64,000 nt of DNA from Ruminococcus sp. AF46-10NS (GCF_003474435.1 NZ_QRNF01000019.1:4983-68982), one strand, 5' to 3'. Counted from the stretch's first letter, positions 46,153 to 55,837 are shown. Program-made: numbers and translations. Notes: a model not told the origin generated them from the sequence alone.

Positions 46153-47163
46153 TTAAACACCATAAACTTCTTTGTTGTATTTATCAATCTCGTCATCAAT
46201 GATCGGGTCCACATGCTTATACAGGCATCCCGGACCGCCATAAGTGATACACGGGATGAAATGACCACCAGGGCCATAGCTCTGGCAGGCTCTTCTTACT
46301 TCCTTGCGGATTTCTTCTTCTGTGGAATCAGCGCGGTCAACGATGGCAGCATCAATACCGCCCATCAGAGTCATTCTGCCGTTCAGCTGTTTCTGAAGCT
46401 TCGGAATATCATTTTCCGGCAAAGCTCCCTGCCATATATCAATGCCAAGATCTACCATATCTTCAATGATCGGCTCCAGGAAAGAATCAGCGTGATGCAT
46501 GACGATCACACCATGATCCTTCATGTATTTATAGGTTTTTGCATACTGTGGCTTGATAAATTCACGCCAGGTTTCCGGGCTGATAAAGAGAGAATGCTTG
46601 GAGCCCCAGTCATCATGGGACAGCATTACATCCGGTTTGATATAATCAACGATCAGCTTCATATACTGGAAACGGTATTCGCCGATGGCATTACAGAGAT
46701 CCATCATATCTTCCGGTTCCAGAAGATAATTCATCAGCATATCCTCGAAGCCCATAAGAAAATGAAGTCTTTCGAATACACCGGTAGGCATGAAGGCCAT
46801 AACAAGGTCACCGTTTGCGCGGATTTCATCAGCTTTTTTGATAAAAGGCTCCCAGAGAGCAGGATCGGAGCAGTTTGCCTGAAGATCCGGCATCACAAGC
46901 TGTTCCTTCCATTCGGTGATGTCGCTGATCACCTTGTTTTTGTCAGTAACATGTGGCATGGCAGCAACCTGATTTGCAGGCCACAGGATTTCAGTACCAA
47001 AACGGTCGATCAGAGGATCCATACCCGGATGACGGTTGCCACGGATATAGGATGCTGCTGGGTTAGGCGGATAAAAAACAGCACCTTCATATTGTTTTAC
47101 AAGACGATCCGGTTTTCCGTCCGGTTTGATCGTTTCCAGAAAATTTTCTTTTGCTGATAACAT
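46153..47163 (-). CDS. Uroporphyrinogen decarboxylase-family protein (probable corrinoid-type methyltransferase)
   Basis: 336 residues from ATG 47163, GGAGG 8 bases upstream. The UroD fold is seen in GVFERLHFLMGFEDMLMNYLLEPEDM, VMLSHDDWGSKHSLFISPETWREFIKPQYAKTYKYMKDHG, VIVMHHADSFLEPII and MTLMGGIDAAIVD. The family includes MtaA/CmuA-type methyltransferases with a zinc-thiolate site and true UroD. Haem synthesis genes are absent around it, and it is preceded by a transporter, so a role in breaking down a methylated compound fits better than haem synthesis. No corrinoid protein is encoded nearby. Last gene of the transporter-UroD unit. Confidence 0.85.
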   Translation of the reverse strand: MLSAKENFLETIKPDGKPDRLVKQYEGAVFYPPNPAASYIRGNRHPGMDPLIDRFGTEILWPANQVAAMPHVTDKNKVISDITEWKEQLVMPDLQANCSDPALWEPFIKKADEIRANGDLVMAFMPTGVFERLHFLMGFEDMLMNYLLEPEDMMDLCNAIGEYRFQYMKLIVDYIKPDVMLSHDDWGSKHSLFISPETWREFIKPQYAKTYKYMKDHGVIVMHHADSFLEPIIEDMVDLGIDIWQGALPENDIPKLQKQLNGRMTLMGGIDAAIVDRADSTEEEIRKEVRRACQSYGPGGHFIPCITYGGPGCLYKHVDPIIDDEIDKYNKEVYGV

Positions 47164-47228
47164 AAACAATTCCTCCTTTATAAAAACGTCTTAAAATTTA
47201 TGTCTTATGTTTAACATCCTGTTAAATA

Positions 47229-48623
47229 TCAGTTTTTTCTTGCGTCAATCTCTGACTGATAAAAAGCAACCTTATCCTTGGTGATCCGGAATCCTACAAG
47301 AAGAAGGATCATTCCCACAAGGCAGAAGATAGCAGGAACCAGTGCGAAAGCAATGGTCATTCCCTGACGTGCTGCACCCTCCAGGACAACACCGGATTTC
47401 CAGCCTACTGCGACCAGGCAGGCACTTAAGATGGTTCCTCGAAGGAAAACAGCAACCTTAAGTGGAAGATTCTGAAGTCCCATGATCCATCCGGAAGCAT
47501 CCTTACCGCTTTTCCATGTGGCATAGACAACCGTATCTGCATACAGAGCAGGAGAAGCTGCAAAAGCCATTCCATAAAATACCTGTGCCAGAGTCATAAG
47601 ACCGATAACTGTATAGGCATTTCCATAGAAAAGATAGATCATAAACAATGCTGCCGCCATACCGCCGTAAGCCACGATCATGGTTGTACGGGAAGAAAGT
47701 GCTTTTGCGATAAAACGCATGGTAAATGCTCCGATGATCGCACCGAGAGAGATACAGAAGGTATAAGTCACCATTAATCCCGGATTTCCCATGGCATCGC
47801 GGAAATAGTAGATTGCAGATGCGGCAGTTACGAATTTTACACACCATTTAGCCAGGTCAGCCAGCATCAGGACCATAAGAGGTGGATTCTGGAAAAGAGA
47901 AGCAAACATTTCCGGAATGGAAACCTTGGTCTTGTCATTTGCTTTTCCTGTAGCTTCTGTTTCGATCTCTTCATATCCTTCGGTCATTTTGAAATGTGCA
48001 AAATAGGTGACTACCATAAGTACGCCCAGACAGAACGCGGCAGCTGCAAATTTGTTTTTCTCGCCTACGTAGCCTGCCAGCAGTGTTGCAAAAGGAAGTC
48101 CCAGATAGGAGAACAGAAGTCCGCCTACATTATTCCAGGTTGCACGGGAAGAAGCAAGAATTGCTCTTTCCTCGGGAGTTTTTCCTACAACGCTGATCAG
48201 TGTTGCGTTTGCAACATAACTGAAATTCCATACAACGTGTGAAGAAATGGATGCGATAATGATCACGATTGCGGATAAGATCTCGTTATCACTGATGCGG
48301 ATGAACATGAATGCGTACAGGAACGGAACCATCCATGGAACCAGGATCAGCCAGGAACGGTAGCGTCCCCATTTTTTTGCTTTCGTGCCGTTGATAATTC
48401 CTCCGTACAGCCAGGAAAGACAGGCATCTACAATAGTAAAAACAGAATTGATCACACCTGCGATTCCGGCACTGAACTGAGCCAGGTCAGTAAGGAATGT
48501 CATAAAGTAAAAAGTTTCGATATTACTCATCAGGACAAAGCCTGCGTCTCCGACTCCGAAAAAGTACTTCAGTGCGTTGCTGAGACCTTTTTTGCGTCCG
48601 GTTTCTTTTTTTTCATTTCCCAT
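47229..48623 (-). CDS. GPH/MFS-type symporter
   Basis: 464 residues from ATG 48623, chosen for the GGGGGG ribosome site. The longer upstream frame covers the promoter. Twelve membrane segments. GPH family features: LSNALKYFFGVGDAGFVLMSNIETFYFMTFLTD at the N-terminus, WGRYRSWLILVPWMVPFLYAFMF in place of the loop-2 motif, and RAILASSRATWNNVGGLLFSY. These transporters usually carry sugars, glucuronides or related glycosides by cation symport. It lies 65 bases upstream of the UroD-family gene, so both are transcribed together. The probable substrate is the compound the UroD-like protein works on. Confidence 0.87.
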   Translation of the reverse strand: MGNEKKETGRKKGLSNALKYFFGVGDAGFVLMSNIETFYFMTFLTDLAQFSAGIAGVINSVFTIVDACLSWLYGGIINGTKAKKWGRYRSWLILVPWMVPFLYAFMFIRISDNEILSAIVIIIASISSHVVWNFSYVANATLISVVGKTPEERAILASSRATWNNVGGLLFSYLGLPFATLLAGYVGEKNKFAAAAFCLGVLMVVTYFAHFKMTEGYEEIETEATGKANDKTKVSIPEMFASLFQNPPLMVLMLADLAKWCVKFVTAASAIYYFRDAMGNPGLMVTYTFCISLGAIIGAFTMRFIAKALSSRTTMIVAYGGMAAALFMIYLFYGNAYTVIGLMTLAQVFYGMAFAASPALYADTVVYATWKSGKDASGWIMGLQNLPLKVAVFLRGTILSACLVAVGWKSGVVLEGAARQGMTIAFALVPAIFCLVGMILLLVGFRITKDKVAFYQSEIDARKN

Positions 48624-48740
48624 AAAAATCCCCCCTGTTATCCAAAAAACAGTTTCCGGTTTCATAATAAAGCACATAAAGCACGTCGCGAGTACTTGCG
48701 GATCACTTTCCCGTGATCCTGGATTTCTTCTGATGGGACA

Positions 48741-48769
48741 AGTATACAGCAGAATAAATGGTCCGTAAA
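48741..48769 (-). promoter_or_regulatory. Promoter of the transporter-UroD operon
   Basis: On the minus strand TTTACG (48764-48769), 17-base spacer and TATACT (48741-48746). Confidence 0.55.
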
Positions 48770-48810
48770 TCCGCACAGGGTTTCATTTTTTATGAATGTA
48801 TTCAGACGTT

Positions 48811-48885
48811 TTGTACAATCAGAGATGTAAACTTATACAAAAAACAATACTGTATTTCATGAATGTTTATGTTATAATTGTACAA
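48811..48885. promoter_or_regulatory. Repeated TTGTACAA operator and regulator -10 box
   Basis: The palindrome TTGTACAA occurs at 48811-48818 and 48878-48885, 67 bases apart, in the divergent intergenic region. The second copy starts on the last base of a TATAAT box (48873-48878) that probably serves the PucR-like regulator. A half copy (TTATACAA) lies at 48833-48840. Confidence 0.55.
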
Positions 48886-48919
48886 ATGATCGAAATGACA
48901 GGAAGTAAAAGGAGAAAAA

Positions 48920-50500
48920 ATGCACAATAACAGTAATGATTATGACAATATATCCGAAAGGTTTCTTTTGAATGGCCAGATTCTGATTGACGAATTTGCG
49001 GATTCTTTTGCAGAGACTGCCCTGTTTGGAAGAGAAGATCCTTACCGGCTGACAGGTGTCCGTTTGTTTCAGAAAGAAATCACTTTATCCGAAAATTATA
49101 TTTATCTTGCGACTGCCTCACAGGTTACAGAAGAATTCTGTCATTATGAAAACAGAACGTTTCTTATTGCAGGACAGACAGACTATCACAATTTTCATGA
49201 AAGCTGTGTTGTACTTATGGTAGGTCGGCAGGAACAGTTTGCCGGGATCATGAATTCTGCACAGCAGGTCTTTGAGAAATACAGAGAATGGGACAGAAAG
49301 CTGCAGCTTTCCCTGAATAGTGAAGCGCCTCTGGACAATATGCTGGAAGCAAGTGTTCCCATATTTAAGAATCCTCTTTTTGCTCATGATACGAATTTCT
49401 ATATTCTGGCCTGTCCGTACAGAACAGGTCCCATGTCTGTATGGGAGAGAGACTCCAGAACCGGAAGGATGATGGTTCCTCTGAATCTGATCCATGAGTT
49501 TAAAGTGGATCTGGAATACTTAAGAACACTTTCCACAAAAGGACCTGATATTTACAATGAGGATCTCAGGGGGTATCGCATCCTGTATAGGAATCTATGG
49601 GTAAATGGAAGCTATGAGGGGCGGCTGTGCGTAAATGAGATCCAGACCGCGTTTCATCCTGGGAATTTTGCGGCATTACAGTATCTTGGTAATTTTATTG
49701 AGCTTTGCATTCAGCACCACAATCTGTTTCATCTGAATCTGGGAACAGATACCCGACGCTTTTTTACGGATTTTCTGGATGGAAAGATCTCAGATCCGGC
49801 CAAGGTTCAGGACTTTCTGTATTTTCTTAACTGGAACAGAACGGACCGTTATCTCTGCCTGCGGCTGGAGGCAGAACAGCTGGATGAAAAAATGCATTCC
49901 TCGGTTGCAACACTGGGACATATTGAATCCCAGATTCCGGAAGGCAGGGCCTTTATCTATCAGCAGGGAATCGTGGTGATCGTCAATCTTTCTTTTGAGA
50001 ATTCCAGTGTTGCTCAGGTGATCAGCGGACTGGCGATTATTTTAAGAGAAGGACTATTTAAAATGGGGGCGAGTGCAGAACTTGCAGATTTTTTTCAGCT
50101 TCCCCAGGGGTATTTTCAGGCAAAAACAGCGCTTCATCTTGGCGAAAAATACGACAGCATGATCTGGTGTCACCGCTTTGACGAATATTTTCTGGAATAC
50201 ATTCTGGAAGAAGCGGGTGAAAATCTTTCGCCGAAGCTTTTGTGTTCCCATGCTCTGCATGTGCTGAAGGATTATGACAGCAAAAATAATACGGAGCTGT
50301 ATAAAACCCTGAAGATCTATCTCAAGCTGGAACGAAATGCACTTCAGACAGCAAAAGCTCTTTTCATACACAGAAGTTCTCTTTTCTACAGGATAGAGAG
50401 GATCACCCAATTGACAAAGATCAATCTTGACGATCCCAAAGAACGGCTGATCCTTCAGCTGTCCTATTGTCTGATGGAAGGTACAAAAACTTTTTCCTGA
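48920..50500 (+). CDS. PucR/CdaR-type transcriptional regulator
   Basis: 526 residues, soluble. The C-terminal 60 residues are the PucR-type winged helix: YKTLKIYLKLERNALQTAKALFIHRSSLFYRIERI. The N-terminal 260 residues are a ligand-sensing region with no recognised domain, and the middle contains a GGDEF-like/CdaR linker region (about 300-430). Regulators of this family respond to small metabolites (allantoin, sugar diacids, proline). It is divergent from the transporter-UroD operon and shares an intergenic region with repeated palindromes, so it most likely controls that operon and itself. Confidence 0.85.
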   Translation: MHNNSNDYDNISERFLLNGQILIDEFADSFAETALFGREDPYRLTGVRLFQKEITLSENYIYLATASQVTEEFCHYENRTFLIAGQTDYHNFHESCVVLMVGRQEQFAGIMNSAQQVFEKYREWDRKLQLSLNSEAPLDNMLEASVPIFKNPLFAHDTNFYILACPYRTGPMSVWERDSRTGRMMVPLNLIHEFKVDLEYLRTLSTKGPDIYNEDLRGYRILYRNLWVNGSYEGRLCVNEIQTAFHPGNFAALQYLGNFIELCIQHHNLFHLNLGTDTRRFFTDFLDGKISDPAKVQDFLYFLNWNRTDRYLCLRLEAEQLDEKMHSSVATLGHIESQIPEGRAFIYQQGIVVIVNLSFENSSVAQVISGLAIILREGLFKMGASAELADFFQLPQGYFQAKTALHLGEKYDSMIWCHRFDEYFLEYILEEAGENLSPKLLCSHALHVLKDYDSKNNTELYKTLKIYLKLERNALQTAKALFIHRSSLFYRIERITQLTKINLDDPKERLILQLSYCLMEGTKTFS

Positions 50501-50506
50501 CAGGTA

Positions 50507-50568
50507 TTGACAAATACCCCATTAGGGTATATATTGTTCTATGTAAAGTGAATACCCCATTAGGGTAT
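50507..50568 (+). promoter_or_regulatory. csoR-copA promoter with two CsoR operators
   Basis: TTGACA (50507-50512), 17-base spacer and TATATT (50530-50535). The palindrome ATACCCCATTAGGGTAT occurs twice, at 50514-50530 (filling the spacer up to the -10) and 50552-50568 (downstream of the start). The layout matches copper-released CsoR operators with a G/C-tract dyad. Confidence 0.9.
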
Positions 50569-50594
50569 TTTGAAAGAGAAAGGAGTGACAGCCT

Positions 50595-50906
50595 GTGACT
50601 GAAAAAGAAGCCTGTCCTTGCTGCAGTGAGAAACACACTGCACGTTCCGAGGAGGAGAAGAAGAAGCTGATCAACCGTCTGAAACGTATTGAAGGACAGA
50701 TCAGGGGCATCATAGGAATGATGGAGAATGATGCTTACTGCAACGATATCCTGATCCAGTCCGCAGCGGTCAATGCCGCAGTCAATGCTTTTAATAAAGA
50801 GCTGCTTGCCACCCATATCCGTACCTGCGTTGCCAGAGATATCAGGGAAGGTAAGGACGAGACGATCGATGAGCTTGTAGCAACCCTCCAGAAGCTGATG
50901 AAATAG
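50595..50906 (+). CDS. csoR: CsoR family copper-sensing repressor
   Basis: 103 residues from GTG 50595 (AAGGAG upstream). The four-helix DUF156 fold with the Cu(I) ligands of CsoR: AYCND (Cys49), THIRTCV (His74, Cys78). NRLKRIEGQIRGIIGMME is the conserved first helix. The N-terminus carries an extra CPCC sequence not found in all members. Binding of Cu(I) releases it from the operators upstream. The gene is followed within 33 bases by copA. Confidence 0.93.
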   Translation: MTEKEACPCCSEKHTARSEEEKKKLINRLKRIEGQIRGIIGMMENDAYCNDILIQSAAVNAAVNAFNKELLATHIRTCVARDIREGKDETIDELVATLQKLMK

Positions 50907-50939
50907 GGATAATATATTTTAGGAGGATATTAAGAGAGA

Positions 50940-53507
50940 ATGGAACAATATAACGTAACTGGTATGAGCTGTGCAGCCTGCTCTGCCCGGGTAGAAAAAG
51001 CCGTATCCAAAGTTCCCGGTGTTACCAGCTGTTCGGTGAGCCTTCTTACCAACTCCATGGGAGTGGAGGGAAGCGCATCTGCACAGGACATCATAAAGGC
51101 AGTGGAAGCGGCAGGCTACGGAGCTTCCCTGAAAGGTGCCGCCGGCGAAAAAATTTCCATGTCAGCGGCCGAGGAAGCACTGGAGGATCATGAGACTCCT
51201 GTTTTGAAAAGGCGTCTCATTGCATCCGTCGGATTCCTGCTTGTTCTGATGTACTTTTCTATGGGACATATGATGTGGGGATGGCCGCTGCCGAAATGGT
51301 TTGATGACAATCATGTAGCCATGGGACTGGTACAGCTGCTTCTTGCAGGAATTATCATGGTGATCAACCAGAAATTCTTTATCAGCGGTTTTAAGAGTCT
51401 CTGGCATCGTTCCCCGAACATGGATACCCTGGTAGCACTTGGCTCCATGGCATCCTTTGTATGGAGTGTTTATGCACTGTTTGCCATGACGAGAGCACAG
51501 GTAGATGGAGATTCTGCAGCAGTCATGAATTACATGATGGATTTCTATTTTGAATCCGCAGCCATGATCCTGACACTGATCACTGTAGGAAAAATGCTGG
51601 AAGCCCGCTCAAAGGGTAAGACCACCGATGCCCTGAAAAGCCTGATGAAGCTGGCACCGAAAACAGCAGTTGTAGTACGAAACGGGCAGGAACTTAACGT
51701 CCCTATTGAACAGGTACAGAAAGGTGAGATCTTTGTTGTACGTCCGGGTGAGAACATTCCTGTGGATGGTGTGATCCTGGAAGGTACTACCGCAGTCAAT
51801 GAATCTGCACTGACCGGTGAGAGTATTCCGGTAGATAAAGAAACCGGAGATATGGTTTCCGCAGCAACAGTCAACCAGTCTGGATTCATTAAATGTGAAG
51901 CTACCCGTGTGGGAGAGGATACCACACTTTCCCAGATCATAAAAATGGTCAGTGATGCAGCCGCTACAAAAGCTCCCATTGCCAAGATCGCAGACCGTGT
52001 TTCCGGAGTGTTCGTTCCGGCCGTAATTACCATTGCCGTGATTACGACGATCATTTGGCTTCTGGTCGGACAGAGCTTTGGTTATGCGCTGGCAAGAGGC
52101 ATTTCTGTTCTGGTTATCAGCTGCCCGTGTGCACTTGGACTTGCAACGCCGGTTGCCATTATGGTAGGAAACGGTATGGGCGCCAAAAACGGAATCCTCT
52201 TTAAAACAGCGGTTTCCCTTGAAGAAGCGGGAAAAGTCCAGATCGTTGCGCTGGATAAAACAGGAACGATCACAAGCGGTCAGCCGGAAGTGACAGATAT
52301 TCTGCCTGCACAGAGCATTACAGAGAAAGAACTTCTCACACTTGCCTGTGCCCTGGAGAAAAAAAGCGAGCATCCCCTTGCAAAAGCTGTTCTGAAAAAA
52401 GCCGAGGAAGAGAAGCTGGTTCCGGAAGAGGTTACCGGATTCCAGGCACTTCCGGGTAACGGTCTTTCAGCAGTGCTTGGAAATGACACGCTGACAGGCG
52501 GAAGTATGAAATTTATCAGCAGCCAGACCCGTGTTCCGTCAGATCTTCAGGCAAAAGCCGAAGCACTTGCGGAACAGGGAAAAACGCCGCTTCTTTTTAC
52601 CAGAAACGGAAAGCTTCTGGGAATCATCGCAGTGGCAGATGTGATCAAGGAGGACAGCCCACGTGCGGTAAAAGAGCTTCAGAATATGGGAATCCGTGTG
52701 GTGATGCTGACCGGTGATAATGAGCGGACAGCAAGAGCTATCGGGGCGCAGGCTGGCGTTGACGATGTGATCGCAGGAGTTCTTCCTGACGGAAAGGAGA
52801 GTGTGATCCGTTCTCTGAAAGAACAGGGAAAGGTTGCCATGGTAGGCGATGGCATTAACGATGCACCTGCACTTACAAGAGCAGATATCGGAATTGCCAT
52901 CGGAGCGGGAACCGATATTGCCATTGATGCGGCAGATGTTGTTCTGATGAAGAGCCGTTTAAGTGATGTTCCGGCTGCAGTTCGTCTGAGCCGTGCCACA
53001 CTCAGAAATATCCACGAGAATCTTTTCTGGGCATTTTTCTACAATGTGATCGGTATTCCCCTGGCAGCAGGTGTATGGATCCCGATCTTCGGCTGGACAC
53101 TGAATCCGATGTTCGGTGCTGCGGCAATGAGCCTGTCAAGCTTCTGCGTGGTAACCAATGCACTTCGACTGAATCTGTTCAAGGTTCACAGCACAGCCCG
53201 TGATAAGGCACTGAAAAATCCGGTAACTTTAAACATCAGTCATGATGAAAATAAAGAAGATAAAAAACAGGAAAAGGAGACAAAAACTATGGTAAAAGTA
53301 ACAGTTAATGTAGAAGGAATGATGTGCGGTCACTGTGAGGCACATGTAAACAAAGCAATCCAGGCAGCTTTTGGCGCTGAGGATGTGGTATCTTCCCACG
53401 AGAGCGGAACAACCGTATTCACTGCACCGGAGAAGGTTGATGAGGCCAGGGTTGAAGAAGTGATCAAAGAAGCCGGCTACGAGTTCAAAGGCATCACACA
53501 GGAATAA
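50940..53507 (+). CDS. copA: Copper-exporting P-type ATPase with fused CopZ-like domain
   Basis: 855 residues. Order: N-terminal HMA ([15 protein letters not shown], Cys11 and Cys14), six to eight membrane helices, actuator TGES, the Cu-binding CPC (395-397) in [11 protein letters not shown], phosphorylated Asp439 in [11 protein letters not shown] motif [16 protein letters not shown] and a second HMA after residue 784 ([11 protein letters not shown], Cys796 and Cys799). The last domain sits behind a Lys/Glu linker, and an in-frame ATG at 53289 has AAGGAG 9 bases upstream. A separate 72-residue CopZ-like chaperone could therefore be made. It pumps Cu(I) out of the cell. Confidence 0.95.
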   Translation: MEQYNVTGMSCAACSARVEKAVSKVPGVTSCSVSLLTNSMGVEGSASAQDIIKAVEAAGYGASLKGAAGEKISMSAAEEALEDHETPVLKRRLIASVGFLLVLMYFSMGHMMWGWPLPKWFDDNHVAMGLVQLLLAGIIMVINQKFFISGFKSLWHRSPNMDTLVALGSMASFVWSVYALFAMTRAQVDGDSAAVMNYMMDFYFESAAMILTLITVGKMLEARSKGKTTDALKSLMKLAPKTAVVVRNGQELNVPIEQVQKGEIFVVRPGENIPVDGVILEGTTAVNESALTGESIPVDKETGDMVSAATVNQSGFIKCEATRVGEDTTLSQIIKMVSDAAATKAPIAKIADRVSGVFVPAVITIAVITTIIWLLVGQSFGYALARGISVLVISCPCALGLATPVAIMVGNGMGAKNGILFKTAVSLEEAGKVQIVALDKTGTITSGQPEVTDILPAQSITEKELLTLACALEKKSEHPLAKAVLKKAEEEKLVPEEVTGFQALPGNGLSAVLGNDTLTGGSMKFISSQTRVPSDLQAKAEALAEQGKTPLLFTRNGKLLGIIAVADVIKEDSPRAVKELQNMGIRVVMLTGDNERTARAIGAQAGVDDVIAGVLPDGKESVIRSLKEQGKVAMVGDGINDAPALTRADIGIAIGAGTDIAIDAADVVLMKSRLSDVPAAVRLSRATLRNIHENLFWAFFYNVIGIPLAAGVWIPIFGWTLNPMFGAAAMSLSSFCVVTNALRLNLFKVHSTARDKALKNPVTLNISHDENKEDKKQEKETKTMVKVTVNVEGMMCGHCEAHVNKAIQAAFGAEDVVSSHESGTTVFTAPEKVDEARVEEVIKEAGYEFKGITQE

Positions 53508-53544
53508 GTGAATCCCAATCCCTTTTATAAATTTTTTGTAAAAA

Positions 53545-53580
53545 AGCAGCTCTGTGTAAAAAGCAGGGCTGTTTCTTTAT
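53545..53580 (+). terminator. Terminator of csoR-copA
   Basis: AGCAGCTCTG pairs with CAGGGCTGTT (two G-T or mismatch pairs), followed by TTTCTTT. Confidence 0.65.
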
Positions 53581-53685
53581 GTATAAAAATCCGGTTCCGG
53601 AAATATACTAAATCAGAAAATAACAGGCTGTTAAATAACCCTTTTACATGAAACTCATTGGATGAGAGGAAAGGAAGGATGTTTT

Positions 53686-54153
53686 TTGAAGAAAGAAACC
53701 AAAAAGCTGATAACCTGTATAGCAGTGCCGTTAGCTACAGGTGCAGTTTCGGGATTTTTTACAAGAAATGGAATGAAGGTATTTGCCAGGCTTGACAAAC
53801 CACCTTTATCTCCGCCGGGATGGTTGTTCCCTATTGTGTGGACGATCTTGTTTATCATGATGGGAACTGCATCCTGGCTGGTCGCGTCCAGACCGGAAAG
53901 CAAAGCCAGAAACCAGGCACTTACTTTATATGGGATTCAGCTTGCGGTAAACTTTTTATGGCCGTTTTTCTTTTTTGGTGCCGGCTGGTATACATTTGCC
54001 CTGTTGTGGCTGCTTCTTCTGTGGGGACTGGTATATTGGTGTATTTGTGTATTTGCAGGATTTTCCAAAAAAGCTGTCTATCTGATGATTCCGTATATTA
54101 TATGGCTGACGTTTGCCGGATATCTGAATCTTTTTATTGCACTGTGGAATTAG
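53686..54153 (+). CDS. tspO: TspO/MBR family membrane protein
   Basis: 155 residues from TTG 53686 (GGAAGG upstream); the ATG at 53662 has no ribosome site. Five membrane helices. Family features: LDKPPLSPPGWLFPIVWTILFIMMGTASWLV and LYGIQLAVNFLWPFFFFG, with WLTFAGYLNLFIALWN at the end. TspO binds porphyrins and tetrapyrroles and may degrade or transport them. It is transcribed alone. Confidence 0.92.
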   Translation: MKKETKKLITCIAVPLATGAVSGFFTRNGMKVFARLDKPPLSPPGWLFPIVWTILFIMMGTASWLVASRPESKARNQALTLYGIQLAVNFLWPFFFFGAGWYTFALLWLLLLWGLVYWCICVFAGFSKKAVYLMIPYIIWLTFAGYLNLFIALWN

Positions 54154-54232
54154 AAAAAACAGAAATCTTTTATAAATATGGCTAATATCCTTATGATTTA
54201 TTTTGAAAAAGACGAAATATCCTCTGAATTAA

Positions 54233-54262
54233 TTGTTATTTTTCTGTGCCGTATGCTATACT
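54233..54262 (+). promoter_or_regulatory. Promoter of the PurF-like gene
   Basis: TTGTTA (54233-54238), 18-base spacer and TATACT (54257-54262). Confidence 0.55.
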
Positions 54263-54329
54263 GAAAAACGATTATGGATGTACGAAAAATAAAGAATCGT
54301 TAAACTATGGAAGCAGAGAGGAGCACATT

Positions 54330-55742
54330 ATGAGCGGATTTTTTGGAGTAGCATCAAAAGAAGACTGCGTACTGGAACTTTTTTACGGAGTGGATTATCA
54401 TTCCCATTTGGGAACTCGTCGCGGCGGTATGGCGGTTTATGGTGAACATGGATTTGACCGTGCCATCCACAACATTGAGAACACGCCTTTCCGTACAAAA
54501 TTTGACGGGGATGTAGGTTCCATGAAAGGTAACATGGGAATTGGATGTATTTCCGATTATGAGCCACAGCCACTTCTGTTCAGTTCCAGAATCGGAAGTT
54601 TTGCCCTTACCTTTGTGGGAAAGGTCAACAATTATGACGAACTTCTGCAACGGTTATATGATACCACCAAGGTACATTTTCAGGAAATGACAAATGGAAC
54701 AGTCAATGTGACAGAGCTGATTGCAGCCCTTATCTGTGAAAAAGACAATTTCGTGGAGGGTATCCAGTATGTACAGGAGCTGATTGATGGTTCCATGACA
54801 CTACTTCTTATGACAAAAGACGGAATCTATGCAGCCCGTGACAAGATGGGCCGTACTCCGTTAGAGATCGGTCATAAAGAAGGCTCCTACTGTCTGTCTT
54901 TTGAAAGCCATGCCTATATCAACCTGGGATATGAAGACTATAAGGAACTTGGACCTGGAGAAATTGTATTTGTCACGGCAGATGGTGTAAAAACTCTGGT
55001 AGAGCCTGGAAAGAAAATGAAGATCTGTTCCTTCCTCTGGGTTTACTATGGATATCCGACAGCTTCTTATGAAGGCGTCAATGTAGAAGAAATGCGCTAC
55101 CGCTGTGGAAGCATGCTTGCAAAAAGAGATGGCGATTCTGTTCATCCGGATATTGTAGCCGGTGTTCCGGATTCCGGTATCGCTCATGCTATCGGTTATG
55201 CTAATGAATCCGGAATTCCTTACGCAAGACCGTTTATCAAATATACACCGACCTGGCCAAGATCCTTCATGCCCACCAATCAGAACCAGCGTAATCTGAT
55301 CGCCAAGATGAAGCTGATCCCTGTACGTGCCCTGATCAAGGATAAGAAACTTCTTCTCATTGATGATTCTATTGTACGTGGAACCCAGCTCCGTGAAACA
55401 ACCGAGTTTCTGTACCGAAGCGGTGCAAAAGAAGTTCATGTTCGTCCTGCCTGCCCACCGATCATGTACGGGTGTAAATATTTAAACTTCTCCCGTTCCA
55501 AATCCGAGATGGAACTGATTGCCCGTCAGGTCATCGAGAAAAGAGAGGGTCCCAACTGTCCGCAGGAAATTCTGGATGAATATGCAGATCCGCGTACAGA
55601 AAAATACGAGCAGATGGTACAGGATATCTGCAAGATGCAGAACTTTACCACTCTTCGCTATCACAGGCTGGATGATCTTCTGGAATCTATCGGGATTGAT
55701 CCGTGTAATGTATGTACATACTGCTTTAACGGCAAAGAATAA
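54330..55742 (+). CDS. Amidophosphoribosyltransferase-like protein lacking the N-terminal catalytic Cys
   Basis: 470 residues from ATG 54330 (AGAGGAG upstream). Normal PurF begins, after processing, with Cys of the Ntn glutaminase domain. Here the start is MSGFFGVAS, so residue 2 is Ser. The glutaminase lobe is also divergent: GTRRGGMAVY replaces HRGQEGAGI, and GIGCISDYEPQPL replaces GHVRYAT. The phosphoribosyltransferase half is standard, with PRPP motif LLIDDSIVRGTQL (about 342-354) and VPDSGIAHAIGYANESGIPYARPFIK. The C-terminal CNVCTYC keeps Fe-S type Cys. It may use ammonia directly, use Ser as nucleophile or do a different transfer. The canonical purF is presumably elsewhere. Confidence 0.82.
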   Translation: MSGFFGVASKEDCVLELFYGVDYHSHLGTRRGGMAVYGEHGFDRAIHNIENTPFRTKFDGDVGSMKGNMGIGCISDYEPQPLLFSSRIGSFALTFVGKVNNYDELLQRLYDTTKVHFQEMTNGTVNVTELIAALICEKDNFVEGIQYVQELIDGSMTLLLMTKDGIYAARDKMGRTPLEIGHKEGSYCLSFESHAYINLGYEDYKELGPGEIVFVTADGVKTLVEPGKKMKICSFLWVYYGYPTASYEGVNVEEMRYRCGSMLAKRDGDSVHPDIVAGVPDSGIAHAIGYANESGIPYARPFIKYTPTWPRSFMPTNQNQRNLIAKMKLIPVRALIKDKKLLLIDDSIVRGTQLRETTEFLYRSGAKEVHVRPACPPIMYGCKYLNFSRSKSEMELIARQVIEKREGPNCPQEILDEYADPRTEKYEQMVQDICKMQNFTTLRYHRLDDLLESIGIDPCNVCTYCFNGKE

Positions 55743-55837
55743 ATCTGGGGATGTAATAGCTTTACGAAGTGGTCGCTAACTCACCGTTGCATTTCATGCC
55801 TTGACAGACTATAATAGCATTATAAAAAAATAAGATG

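Noticed and set aside
46129..47157. 342-codon open frame on the plus strand
   Set aside because: Antisense to the UroD-family gene, which has clear family motifs and a good ribosome site.
55742..55837. Promoter TTGACA near 55801 for the HAD gene
   Set aside because: The TATAAT-like words are 3 and 14 bases away and the terminator stem follows, so no acceptable spacing exists.
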